Assembly: GCF_014200435.1 (NCBI RefSeq)
Contig: NZ_JACHBR010000001.1
Span: forward strand, 6,266,001 to 6,330,000
Length of the DNA stretch: 64,000 bases
DNA from: Sphaerisporangium krabiense
GTDB lineage: Bacteria > Actinomycetota > Actinomycetes > Streptosporangiales > Streptosporangiaceae
Direction of reading: 5' to 3'
The translations under genes and the position numbers were made by a program. The notes under the pieces are model-generated. The model was given only the letters and a program-made list of their open reading frames with translations. It was not told the origin of the DNA and did no database searches. The first letter of the stretch is position 1; every line of letters starts with the position of its first letter. This document shows positions 34,798 through 44,208 of the stretch, in pieces.

Positions 34798-35637
34798 ATG
34801 AATCGGGAAAACGGCCGGGACGGCGGATCGGGCGCGGCGGTGGAGATCGCCGGGATGACCGTGAAGGTCGTCGGGCGCACGCTTCTCGCCGAGGTGGACT
34901 GGCGGGTGGAGTACGGCGAGCACTGGGTCATCCTCGGCCCGAACGGCGCGGGCAAGACCACGCTGCTCTCGGTGGCCTCGGCCGTGCGTTTCCCCAGCTC
35001 CGGCACGGCGGCGGTGCTCGGTCACCGGCTCGGACGGGTGGACCTGCGCGAGCTGCGCCGCCACATCGGCCTGGTCGCGGCGGGCGGGCGGCTCGTCGAC
35101 GAGGCCCTGATGGAGGAGGAGTCCCTGACCGCCCACACGGTCGTGCTCACCGGGTACACCGGCAGCAGCGTCCCCCTGTGGGACCGCTACGGCCCCCGCG
35201 AGCACGAGAAGGCGCACTCCCTGCTCGCCGACCTCGGCTGCAAGGACCTGGCCGACCGGCCGTTCGCGGTGTGCTCCCAGGGGGAGCGGGGACGGGTGCG
35301 CATCGCCCGCGCGCTGATGGCCGACCCCGCGATCCTGATGCTCGACGAGCCCTTCACCGGCCTGGACCTGCCCGCCCGCGAGGACCTGATCACCGCGGTC
35401 GAGGACCTCGCGGAAAGCCGTCCCGCGCTGACCACGGTGCTGGTGACCCACCACCTGGAGGAGGTCCCCGCCACCACGACCCACGCCCTGCTGGTCCACG
35501 ACGCCCGCATCCTGGCCGCGGGCCCGGTCCAGGAGGTCCTGACCGGCGACAACCTCTCCCAGTGCTACGGGCGACCACTGCTCCTGGACCACGCCGACGG
35601 CCGCTGGTACGTGCGCGCGGCCCGCCGGCCGCGCTGA
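34798..35637 (+). CDS. ABC-type ATPase of the ModF/YlmA-like group
   Basis: A 279-residue cytosolic ATPase: Walker A GPNGAGKTT, signature CSQGERGRV in place of LSGGQ, Walker B ILMLDEPFTGLD, switch His VTHHLEEV. The segment IGLVAAGGRLVDEALMEEESLTAHTVVLTGYTG and the closing domain with LLVHDARILAAGPVQEVLT match the stand-alone ModF/YlmA type used without an obvious permease. ATG 34798 follows AAAGGGG. No permease gene adjoins it. Function, possibly iron or metal-linked, is uncertain. Confidence 0.85.
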   Translation: MNRENGRDGGSGAAVEIAGMTVKVVGRTLLAEVDWRVEYGEHWVILGPNGAGKTTLLSVASAVRFPSSGTAAVLGHRLGRVDLRELRRHIGLVAAGGRLVDEALMEEESLTAHTVVLTGYTGSSVPLWDRYGPREHEKAHSLLADLGCKDLADRPFAVCSQGERGRVRIARALMADPAILMLDEPFTGLDLPAREDLITAVEDLAESRPALTTVLVTHHLEEVPATTTHALLVHDARILAAGPVQEVLTGDNLSQCYGRPLLLDHADGRWYVRAARRPR

Positions 35638-35654
35638 CCCCGTCAGAACGGCCA

Positions 35655-35677
35655 CTTTACGAATCTACAACGTAAAG
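35655..35677. terminator. Bidirectional hairpin between convergent genes
   Basis: CTTTACG (35655-35661) and CGTAAAG (35671-35677) pair around a 9-nt AT-rich loop, extended by GCC/GGC with one bulged base. It is the only clear structure in the 57 bp between the ABC ATPase and the APH-type gene. Confidence 0.5.
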
Positions 35678-35694
35678 GGCATGGGCCGGGGCCT

Positions 35695-36585
35695 TCAGCC
35701 GATCAGGGCCTCGGTGATCTGGCGGGTGGTCTGCGCGGCGACCCGCGGGTCGACGGCGGCGTAGGCGGTGTAGGCGTTCAGGCCGGTGGCCAGGGCCCAG
35801 CCGCGGCCGCGGAGCCAGGTGGCCTCGTCCACGCCGAGCGCCGCACGGAAGGCGGCGCGGCTCCCGGCCGACATCAGCGTGAAGGCGATGGTCAGGTCGC
35901 AGGCCGGATCGCCGACGCCGAGCTCGCCGAAGTCGATGACCGCGCTGAGACGGCCGCCGACGGTCAGCAGGTTGCCGGTGTGGAAGTCGCCGTGGAACCA
36001 GACCGGCGGGCGGTCCCAGCCGCGGGCGCCGAGCGCGGCGTCCCACAGGGCGGTCATGGCGGCGGTGTCGAACACGCCGCCGACCGCCGCGATGGCGGCT
36101 CGCGTCGCGCGGTCCCGGTCGGCGAGCGGCGGGGCCGTGAGCTCGTCGCGCGTACCCGCGGCCGGCGTGTCGAACCGCTGGAGGGCGATCAGGAACTCCG
36201 CCAGTTCGACGGCGGCCCGGGACGAGGCGCCCAGTGCCTCGACGGTCGCCGCCTCGCCCTCCAGCCATCGCGACACCGCCCACGGCCAGGGATAGCCGAA
36301 GGCCGGCTCACCGACCGCCACCGGCACCGGGATGGCCAGGGGCAGGTGCGGGGCAAGCCGGGGCAGCCACTCGGCCTCCTTCTCCGCCTGGCGGATCGCG
36401 CCGGCGTGCCGGGGCAGGCGGACCGACAGCTCCTCGCCGAGCCGGTAGATCACATGGTCCGACCCGGCGGGGCCGAGCGGTTCGAGAGGCAGGCCGGCCC
36501 AGCGCGGGAACCGCGCGCCGACCAAGCGCCTGACCAGCGCGCCGGTGATCACGGGACGGGTTTCCGCGGTTCGCGCGTCCGTCAA
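35695..36585 (-). CDS. Aminoglycoside phosphotransferase (APH)-fold kinase
   Basis: A 296-residue protein of the APH/choline-kinase fold. Signatures: DHVIYRLGEELSVRLPRH in the N-lobe, Brenner motif FHGDFHTGNLL, and metal-binding VIDFGELGVGDPACDL. Enzymes of this pattern phosphorylate small hydroxylated compounds, sometimes aminoglycosides or macrolides; in actinomycetes many are of unknown substrate. The TTG at 36585 is chosen because AGGAG lies nine bases upstream. It follows the antiporter by 49 bp on the same strand and may share its transcript. Resistance is possible but not shown. Confidence 0.85.
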   Translation of the reverse strand: MTDARTAETRPVITGALVRRLVGARFPRWAGLPLEPLGPAGSDHVIYRLGEELSVRLPRHAGAIRQAEKEAEWLPRLAPHLPLAIPVPVAVGEPAFGYPWPWAVSRWLEGEAATVEALGASSRAAVELAEFLIALQRFDTPAAGTRDELTAPPLADRDRATRAAIAAVGGVFDTAAMTALWDAALGARGWDRPPVWFHGDFHTGNLLTVGGRLSAVIDFGELGVGDPACDLTIAFTLMSAGSRAAFRAALGVDEATWLRGRGWALATGLNAYTAYAAVDPRVAAQTTRQITEALIG

Positions 36586-36634
36586 GGAGGCTCCTGTGGT
36601 CGGCCCGCTCCGGGCGGGCGGACAGTGGCCACCA

Positions 36635-38095
36635 TCAAAGGCGTCGCGGGCTCGCCTGTCGACCCGATATCCCGCTCCGGTTCAGCAGGCCGAGCAGGGG
36701 CGCCGTCATCGCCGTGGTGATCAGGGCCATGAGCACCAGGGCGACGAACAGCCGGTCGCCGAGCAGGCCCAGCGCGAGCCCGAGGTTGAGCACCACCAGC
36801 TCGGTGAGGCCGCGGGTGTTGAGCAGCACGCCGACGGTGGCCGCGTCGTGCCGCCCGAGCCCGGAGGCGCGGGCCATCAGCACCGGGCCGGCCACCTTGC
36901 CCGCCATCGCCACCACGACGATGAGCGCGGTCACGCCCGCGAGACCGAGGTCGAAGCCGCTGCGCCAGATGTCGGTCCGCAGGCCGGTGCCGACGAAGAA
37001 GAACGGCAGCAGCAGCGTGGCCGAGACGACGTTGATCTGCTCGGTCAGCTTGCTGAGGGCCCCGGTGGGGCAGCAGAGGCCGTACAGGAACGCGCCGAAG
37101 ATCGCGTGGATGCCGATCGCGGAGGTCGCCGCCGCCGACAGCAGGAGCCCGGCCAGCAGTACCAGCAGCCGCAGCTCGTCGCCCCGGCCCTCCAGCGCCG
37201 CGAACAGCCGCTCCAGCAGGCGGCGTCCGAGCGTCGCCATGGCGGCGCCGTAGACGACCACGAGCACCACGGTGATCACGGCGTGCGCGGGGGTGTCGCG
37301 GCCCGCGACCGCGGTCATGGCGGCGATCAGGCACCAGGCGACCACGTCGGCGATCGCGGCGCACAGCATGCTCAGCCTGCCGGCCATGGTGCGCAGCATG
37401 TCCCGCTCGACGAGGATGCGGGCCAGCACGGGGAAGGCCGTGATGGACAGCGCCGAGCCGAGGAACATCGCGAAGATCACCGGATTGGCCTGCGGCCCCG
37501 CCCAGTCGCGGTACAGGAACGTCGCCAGCAGCACACCGCCCAGGAACGGGCCCGCGATGCCCGCGTGCGCGACGGCCATGGCGGTCCGCCTCTGGCCCTT
37601 GAGGGGGGCGTGGCGGGTCTCCTGGCCCACGCAGAACATCAGCGCGACCAGCCCGAGGTCGGCGAGGCCCTGGAGGACGGGCCGCAGCTCGGCCGGGAAC
37701 AGCCAGGAGACCACCCCGGGAGCGAACCCGCCGAGCACCGACGGCCCCAGGCAGATGCCCGCGAAGATCTCTCCGACGACCATGGGCTGCCCCAGCCGCA
37801 CGGCGAACCGGCCGAACAACTCGGCGGCGAGGATCACCAGGGCGAACGAGATGAACAGCTGCACCCCGTGGTCGGCGGCCACGGGCCCGCCCGTCGTCCG
37901 GGGTCCGGAGGACTCGCGGGCCGTGAGCAGCAGCGCGAGCGCGATCAGGGCGGGCACGGCGACGACGAGCAGGTAGGTGGGGACGGCGGCCCGGGGGCGC
38001 GGCCCGGCCCAGGCGGTGGCGTCGAGCCGCGGCCGGCCCTCGTCGGCCTGGGCGGGCACGGTGGTCTTGGCGGCCTCGGCGGCGGGCCGGCTCAC
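36635..38095 (-). CDS. Cation/proton antiporter of the CPA2 family
   Basis: A 486-residue membrane protein with about 12 helices. Family landmarks include ELFGRFAVRLGQPMVVGEIFAGICLGPSVLGG, EVLMFCVG-like ALMFCVGQETRH, ALSITAFPVLARIL, AAIADVVAWCLIA with the two-residue ion site, and LLNTRGLTELVVLNLG. No KTN domain follows, so it is a KefB/NapA-like core only. GTG 38095 (MSRPAAEAAK) is the nearest in-frame start after the ligase gene; its ribosome site is weak. It probably exchanges Na+ or K+ for protons; the ion is not predictable. Confidence 0.85.
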   Translation of the reverse strand: MSRPAAEAAKTTVPAQADEGRPRLDATAWAGPRPRAAVPTYLLVVAVPALIALALLLTARESSGPRTTGGPVAADHGVQLFISFALVILAAELFGRFAVRLGQPMVVGEIFAGICLGPSVLGGFAPGVVSWLFPAELRPVLQGLADLGLVALMFCVGQETRHAPLKGQRRTAMAVAHAGIAGPFLGGVLLATFLYRDWAGPQANPVIFAMFLGSALSITAFPVLARILVERDMLRTMAGRLSMLCAAIADVVAWCLIAAMTAVAGRDTPAHAVITVVLVVVYGAAMATLGRRLLERLFAALEGRGDELRLLVLLAGLLLSAAATSAIGIHAIFGAFLYGLCCPTGALSKLTEQINVVSATLLLPFFFVGTGLRTDIWRSGFDLGLAGVTALIVVVAMAGKVAGPVLMARASGLGRHDAATVGVLLNTRGLTELVVLNLGLALGLLGDRLFVALVLMALITTAMTAPLLGLLNRSGISGRQASPRRL

Positions 38096-38220
38096 CGCGC
38101 GCCCCGGCGGCGAAGGCGCGCGCGTCGCGATGCGGCGTGCATGTCTTCCTGCGTACGCTTTCCGCGCCCCGCGTGTACAAGGATCTCCGGGAGACCGCCC
38201 GCGCTCCGTCGAGTCGGGGG

Positions 38221-39426
38221 TCAGGGGGTGGTCTTGGCGAGGTCGAAGGCGTCGATCACCTGAGAGGCCGCCCGGTCCAGGCCGGCCGCGGCCAGGGCGC
38301 GCTGGCGGTCGGCGCCGGTGCCGGTGCGGGTGAGGGCCGCCAGGAGCCTGCCGGTCTCCTCCTCGTCGCCGAGGTCGCGCAGGGCGGGGGCGATCCAGGC
38401 CAGCATCTCCTCCAGCAGGGCCATGGCGGGCATCCGTTCCCCGGTCGTGGGATGGACGCCGCCGCCGCCGAGGCCGTAGCGGGCCGCGGCCCACAGGGCG
38501 GCCTTGAGGATCTGCTCCTCGTCCGGTGCCGCGGGGGCCGCGAGGTCGGTGAGCGCGGTGCGGACCAGGGCCCGGCCGAGCGCCGCCTGCAGGACGGCCT
38601 CGTCCACGGTGGCGGCCACGTCGGCGACGCGGATCTCGACGGTGGGGAAGCGGCCCGACGGGCGGACGAGCCAGTACGGGTGGGCGGTGCCGACCAGGGC
38701 GCCGCCGGCGTGCAGCATGGCCGTGACGCGGTCGTAGTGCGCGGCCGAGGAGAAGCGCGGCGGGATGTCGGTGGCGGGCCAGCGGGACAGGGCGACGGTG
38801 CGCCAGCTCGCGTACCCGGTGTCCACGCCCTCGCAGAACGGCGAGTTGGCCGACAGCGCGAGTAGGGTGGGCAGCCACGGCCTGACCCGGTTGACCACCG
38901 CGACGGCGGTCTCCCGGTCGGCCACTCCCACGTGGACGTGGCAGCCGCACGTCTCCTGCTGGGTGACCAGCAGGCCGTACAGGTCGCGCATCTCGCGGTA
39001 CCGGCTCTTGGCCGACACCTCGCGCGGGGCGGGGGCGCGCACGACCGGGGTGCCGGTGGCGACGGCCCGCACGCCGGCCCGGGCCGCGGCGTCCGCCAGG
39101 CGGCGCCTGCCGGAGATCAGGCGGGCGCGGAGCTGGGCGAGGCTCGTGCAGACGGGGGAGGCGGCCTCCATCATGGAGCCCAGCAGCTCGGCCTTGTACT
39201 CGGCGTCCCCGGTGTTCGCGGGGGTGTCGGCGAGGTCGGCCAGCACGCGGGCGTTGGCGTGGGCGGGGACGCCGTCGCAGGGGTCGACGAGCAGGAACTC
39301 CTCTTCGACGCCGAGCGTCACCCCGTCGCCGGGTGGTCGCGGGTCCTCGGCCGGATGGTGCGCGCCGACGGCCGAGGCGACGGGTGAGCGGTACTGGAAT
39401 TGCCGGTTTTCCGACTGTTCATCCAT
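38221..39426 (-). CDS. Carboxylate-amine ligase (GCS2/YbdK-type glutamate-cysteine ligase family)
   Basis: A 401-residue ligase: VTLGVEEEFLLVDP, NTGDAEYKAELLGSMMEAASPVC, GCHVHVGVADRE, ANSPFCEGVDTGYASWR and PTVEIRVADVAATVDE. Members have weak gamma-glutamylcysteine synthetase activity or unknown amide-forming functions; actinomycetes use mycothiol, so glutathione synthesis is unlikely. ATG 39426 (MDEQSENRQF) is used; an in-frame extension to 39585 enters the structured spacer after aceA. It lies 243 bp after isocitrate lyase and just before the antiporter. Confidence 0.87.
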   Translation of the reverse strand: MDEQSENRQFQYRSPVASAVGAHHPAEDPRPPGDGVTLGVEEEFLLVDPCDGVPAHANARVLADLADTPANTGDAEYKAELLGSMMEAASPVCTSLAQLRARLISGRRRLADAAARAGVRAVATGTPVVRAPAPREVSAKSRYREMRDLYGLLVTQQETCGCHVHVGVADRETAVAVVNRVRPWLPTLLALSANSPFCEGVDTGYASWRTVALSRWPATDIPPRFSSAAHYDRVTAMLHAGGALVGTAHPYWLVRPSGRFPTVEIRVADVAATVDEAVLQAALGRALVRTALTDLAAPAAPDEEQILKAALWAAARYGLGGGGVHPTTGERMPAMALLEEMLAWIAPALRDLGDEEETGRLLAALTRTGTGADRQRALAAAGLDRAASQVIDAFDLAKTTP

Positions 39427-39568
39427 CGATGCCCAGTCTAGACGGGCGACCGTCGCCCGCCGATGGCCCGGCGCTGTCCGTATCCGGCCGTGGATGGATC
39501 CTGGGCCGGCCCTGAGCCGCCCCGGATCGGCTCTGGATCGGGCCGGATCGGCCTGGACCGGCTCTGCG

Positions 39569-39593
39569 GGGCCCGCGTGTGCCACGCGGGCCC
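39569..39593 (-). terminator. Hairpin B downstream of aceA
   Basis: GGGCCCGCGTG (39569-39579) pairs with CACGCGGGCCC (39583-39593) around a 3-nt loop, 11 perfect pairs. It could terminate aceA transcripts. It shares bases with hairpin A, so the two exclude each other. Confidence 0.6.
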
Positions 39594-39643
39594 GTCCGGA
39601 GGGGGCCGCCGCCCAAAGCGGATCTTTACCGGACGGGCCCGCG
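39585..39643 (-). terminator. Hairpin A downstream of aceA, alternative to hairpin B
   Basis: CGCGGGCCCGTCCGG (39585-39599) and CCGGACGGGCCCGCG (39629-39643) are perfect 15-bp arms with a 29-nt loop. In an aceA transcript it forms first and removes the pairing arm of hairpin B. Confidence 0.55.
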
Positions 39644-39669
39644 GGTTCATGGCCGCCGCGGGGGCGGGA

Positions 39670-40959
<1,290 letters not shown>

Positions 40960-41326
40960 TTCGTCTCCCTTTGCGTCCTCTGGGCGCTTGGTTCGAGTCT
41001 GCGACGGTTGGGCGATCCGCCTCAATAGAGATCGGGAGAAAATGGTCAGAACTTTCGTTCTACGCGAATACTGGACGGTATTCACGTGGTAAGAAACGCA
41101 AACTTTTCGCTATGGACTAGACCAATCTCGGGATCCACATCTCGATCGGCGTGCCGGTTATATCCCCGTTTGTCCCGATATGCAGGGTGGTTTCGGTTGG
41201 TTTGGGGTCTTCGTCGGAGTGTCAAGATCTACATGACCGGGTGCGGAGCACTCCCGGGACGGCCGCCCGGGGCCGCTCCCGCGTGGCAGGTGGAAGATCT
41301 GTGGAAATTGCGCCTAGGATCGTGCT
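40960..41326. promoter_or_regulatory. Divergent aceA-ramB control region
   Basis: 367 bp without a gene, AT-richer than its surroundings. It holds AACTTTCG at 41051-41058 and AACTTTTCGC at 41101-41110; the second is preceded by GCA, giving GCAAACTTT, the reverse complement of the AAAGTTTGC core I associate with corynebacterial RamB sites. Binding is inferred. Confidence 0.5.
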
Positions 41327-42802
41327 ATGGCCTCTTTGGTGGGAGAAGAACCGCTGTCTTTGACGCAGGAGCTCGACCTCCTCGCGTTCGGTCAGCGTTT
41401 GAGGCACCTGCGCAAGCAGCGCGGGCTCACCTTGTCGGAGCTCGGCGAGCGGGTCGGCCGGGCCCCGAGCCAGCTCTCGCTGCTGGAGAACGGCAAGCGC
41501 GAGCCCAAGCTCTCCCTGCTGAAGGCGCTGGCCGTGGCCCTGGCCGTGCCCGTGGAGGAACTGCTGCGGCGCCAGGCCCCGAACCGGCGGGCCCAGCTGG
41601 AGATCGCCCTGGAGGAGGCCCAGCGCGACCCGATCTACGCCTCGATCGGCCTGCCCCGGCTGAAGGTGTCCGCGCGGGTCCCGAACGACGTGCTGGAGCA
41701 CATCCTCGGGCTGTACGAGGAGCTGCGCGCCCGGGAGGCCAAGGGCACCGCCACCCCCGAGGAGGCCAGGGCGGCCAACGCCGAACTGCGCCGCAAGCAG
41801 CGCGAGCAGGACAACTACTTCCCCGAGATCGAGAAGGCCGCCGCGGAGGCCCTGGCGGCCGTCGGGTACCGCACCGGCGCGCTGTCGGCCGGCACCGTCC
41901 AGGCGCTGGTCACCCACTTCGGCTACAGCGTGCAGACCGTCCAGGACCTGCCGCGGACGGTGCGGTCGATCACCGACCTGCGCAACCGGCGCATCTACGT
42001 CAAGCACGAGCAGCTCGGCATGCACAGCCCGCGCACGATCCTGCTCCAGACCATCGGCCACCTGGCGCTCGGCCACCACAAGCCGCGCGACTTCGCCGAC
42101 TTCCTGCGCCAGCGCACCGAGGCCAACTACTTCGCCGCCGCCGTGCTGGTCCCCGAGGCGGCCGCCGTGACCTACCTGGGCGAGGCCAAGCAGGACCGCG
42201 CCCTGTCGGTGGAGGACCTGCGCGACGTGTTCGCGGTCTCCTACGAGATGGCGGCCCACCGCTTCACCAACCTGGCCACCCACCACCTGGAGCTGACCTG
42301 CCACTTCGTGCGCAACGACGCCCAGGGGATCATCTACAAGGCCTACGAGAACGACGGCATCGTGTTCCCCGCCGACGCCCAGGGCGCGATCGAGGGCCAG
42401 CGCATGTGCCTGCGCTGGGCCGGCCGCCAGGTGTTCGCCACCCCGGACCGCTTCTCGATCTTCTACCAGTACTCCGACTCGCCCACCGGCACCTACTTCT
42501 GCGTCGCCCACGTCGACCCCTCGCGGGAGGGGGAGCGGGACTTCGCGATCACGCTCGGCGTGCCGTACCGCGAGTCGCGCTGGTTCCGCGGACGCGAGAC
42601 CACCACCAGGACCCGCTCCAACTGCCCGTCAGGGGAGTGCTGCCGCCGCCCGCCCGCCGAGCTGACGCAGCGCTGGGAGGGGTACGCCTGGCCGTCGGCC
42701 CGCGCGAACTCGCACGTGCTGGCCGCCCTGCCCCCAGGCTCGTTCCCCGGCGTGGACGAGGCCGACGTCTACGCCTTCCTCGAACGTCACGCGGGCGGCT
42801 GA
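41327..42802 (+). CDS. ramB: RamB-type short-chain fatty acyl regulator (XRE HTH + ImmA/IrrE + C-terminal domain)
   Basis: A 491-residue regulator of acetate and propionate metabolism. Residues 20-80 form an XRE HTH (LRHLRKQRGLTLSELGERVGRAPSQLSLLENGKREP). The ImmA/IrrE-like part (about 200-330) has TIGHLALGHHK, where the zinc motif HExxH reads GHLALGHH, and so is probably not catalytic. The C-terminal domain holds SNCPSGECCRRPP, the Cys-rich segment of the ScfR family. Its pairing with aceA and its strong similarity in plan to Rv0465c support the symbol. ATG 41327 follows CTAGGATC. It ends 16 bp inside the convergent kinase gene. Confidence 0.92.
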   Translation: MASLVGEEPLSLTQELDLLAFGQRLRHLRKQRGLTLSELGERVGRAPSQLSLLENGKREPKLSLLKALAVALAVPVEELLRRQAPNRRAQLEIALEEAQRDPIYASIGLPRLKVSARVPNDVLEHILGLYEELRAREAKGTATPEEARAANAELRRKQREQDNYFPEIEKAAAEALAAVGYRTGALSAGTVQALVTHFGYSVQTVQDLPRTVRSITDLRNRRIYVKHEQLGMHSPRTILLQTIGHLALGHHKPRDFADFLRQRTEANYFAAAVLVPEAAAVTYLGEAKQDRALSVEDLRDVFAVSYEMAAHRFTNLATHHLELTCHFVRNDAQGIIYKAYENDGIVFPADAQGAIEGQRMCLRWAGRQVFATPDRFSIFYQYSDSPTGTYFCVAHVDPSREGERDFAITLGVPYRESRWFRGRETTTRTRSNCPSGECCRRPPAELTQRWEGYAWPSARANSHVLAALPPGSFPGVDEADVYAFLERHAGG

Positions 42803-43551
42803 GCGTCCTCCCTGAAGGGCAGCCGAAGGACGAAGCGGGCGCCGCCCGCGGGGGCGTCCTCGACGTCCAGGGTGCCCTGGTGGGCGTGGGCGATGTCGCG
42901 GGCGATGGCCAGGCCGAGGCCCGTGCCGCCCCGGTCGCGGCTGCGGGCGGTGTCGAGCCGGGCGAAGGGCTCGAAGACCCGCTCGCGGTCGACGTCGGTG
43001 ATCCCGGCGCCGTCGTCGTTCACGGTCAGCTCCGCCGACCGGCCGTCGCGGCGCACCTCCACCCACACCGTGCCGCAGGCGTGCCGGTGGGCGTTGTCGA
43101 GCAGGACGTTGATCAGCCGGGCGACCTGGTGCGGGACGCAGGAGACGAGCACCCCGGGCTCGGCGCGCAGCCGCGCGGCATTGCGGTCGGCGCGGGCGGA
43201 GAGCTGCCAGCCGGCCAGCTCGGCGAGGTCCACCGTCTCCCGCTCGGCGACCTGCCCCTTCAGGCGGGCGAGCAGGAGAAGGTCGGTGACGATGGCCTGC
43301 AGCCGGTCCACGTCCCGCAGGGCGCTGGCGAGCAGGGTCGGCAGGTCGGTCTCCTCGGGGTGCATCTGCGCCTCTTCGAGCTGGGCCCGCAGGCCCGCCA
43401 CGGGTGTGCACAGCTCGTGCGAGGCGTCGGCGATGAACCGCCGCTGCTGGTGCAGCAGCGGCTCCCGCCGGTACGCAGGCAGGTCCACGGCGTCCTCACA
43501 CGGCCGTTCGGCGACGCCGCCGCCGTGCTCACATCCGTGGTGCTCCGTCAT
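42787..43551 (-). CDS. Sensorless soluble histidine kinase
   Basis: A 254-residue kinase of only HisKA plus HATPase. The H box is ADASHELCTPVAGLRAQL, with Cys where Arg is usual. The ATPase holds LLDNAHRHACG, DDGAGITDVDRERVF and GGTGLGLAIARDIAHAHQG. Only about 38 polar residues precede the H region, with no helix, HAMP or sensor domain. ATG 43551 is the only good start. No full-length regulator adjoins on its strand, but a stand-alone receiver is divergent, 261 bp away. It overlaps the ramB 3' end by 16 bp. It may be a truncated copy or a phosphorelay core; the intact motifs suggest activity. Confidence 0.83.
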   Translation of the reverse strand: MTEHHGCEHGGGVAERPCEDAVDLPAYRREPLLHQQRRFIADASHELCTPVAGLRAQLEEAQMHPEETDLPTLLASALRDVDRLQAIVTDLLLLARLKGQVAERETVDLAELAGWQLSARADRNAARLRAEPGVLVSCVPHQVARLINVLLDNAHRHACGTVWVEVRRDGRSAELTVNDDGAGITDVDRERVFEPFARLDTARSRDRGGTGLGLAIARDIAHAHQGTLDVEDAPAGGARFVLRLPFREDAQPPA

Positions 43552-43622
43552 GGCCGTACCGTGTTCCCCCTGAAGCTTCCGCCGCTCTGGTGTCCCCGTG
43601 GCAGGCTGTATGCCTTCTCCCG

Positions 43623-43648
43623 TCTACCGTATACATCTACGGTATACG
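43623..43648. repeat. Tandem 13-bp repeats with GTATAC cores
   Basis: TCTACCGTATACA (43623-43635) and TCTACGGTATACG (43636-43648) differ at two bases. They also form an inverted repeat CGTATAC-N7-GTATACG. They lie in the AT-rich gap between the sensorless kinase and the stand-alone receiver, so an operator role is likely. Confidence 0.6.
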
Positions 43649-43812
43649 CCATTTTGTGTTGGTATAGACGCTCTTGGTTATCTCTAGGGTGCCTCGTCCG
43701 GTGCGCACCTGTCATCGCGGGCAGCACCCACGCCGGCTTCCATGCCAGCACGCCCCCTGAGATGGGGGCTGGCCGCAATGCCCGGCCGGGAGGCTGCTGG
43801 AATCCTTGAAGG

Positions 43813-44196
43813 GTGGCAGTCCGGTGCCTGATCGTCGACGACAACCCGCGGTTCCTCGCCGCGGCCCGCGAGCTGCTCGAATGCGAGCAGATCAGCGTGG
43901 TGGGCGTGGCCTCGACGATCGAGGAGGCACTCCGGCGGTTCGACGAGCTGCGTCCCGATGTGACGCTGGTCGACATCAGCCTGGGCGGGGAGCCGGGGTT
44001 CGAGCTCGCCCGGCGGCTCGTGGACGCCCGGCCCGGCGGGCGTCCCGTCGTGATCCTGATCTCCACCTACGCCGAGCGCGACTTCTCCGACATGATCGCC
44101 ACGTGCCCGGCCGTCGCGTTCCTGTCCAAGTCCCGCCTGTCGGGCAACGCGATCCGTGCCATCCTCGGCGGGCAGGCGCAGAACCGGCCCGCGTGA
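43813..44196 (+). CDS. Stand-alone receiver-domain response regulator
   Basis: A 127-residue single receiver: CLIVDDNPRFL with the acidic pair, phosphoacceptor Asp in TLVDISLGGE, ILISTYAERD with the switch Ser/Thr, and Lys in VAFLSKSRLSG. No DNA-binding domain follows; the chain ends after one short tail. The receiver sequence is NarL-like. GTG 43813 has GAAGG close upstream. It is divergent from a kinase that lacks a sensor and 12 bp from the end of a convergent LuxR regulator. A role as phosphate shuttle or protein-binding output is possible. Confidence 0.85.
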   Translation: MAVRCLIVDDNPRFLAAARELLECEQISVVGVASTIEEALRRFDELRPDVTLVDISLGGEPGFELARRLVDARPGGRPVVILISTYAERDFSDMIATCPAVAFLSKSRLSGNAIRAILGGQAQNRPA

Positions 44197-44208
44197 GAGC
44201 ACAGGCGC

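Noticed and set aside
39438-39650. Small minus-strand genes between aceA and the ligase
   Set aside because: They run through the hairpin arms and repeats of GGATCGG; there is no ribosome site and no family match.
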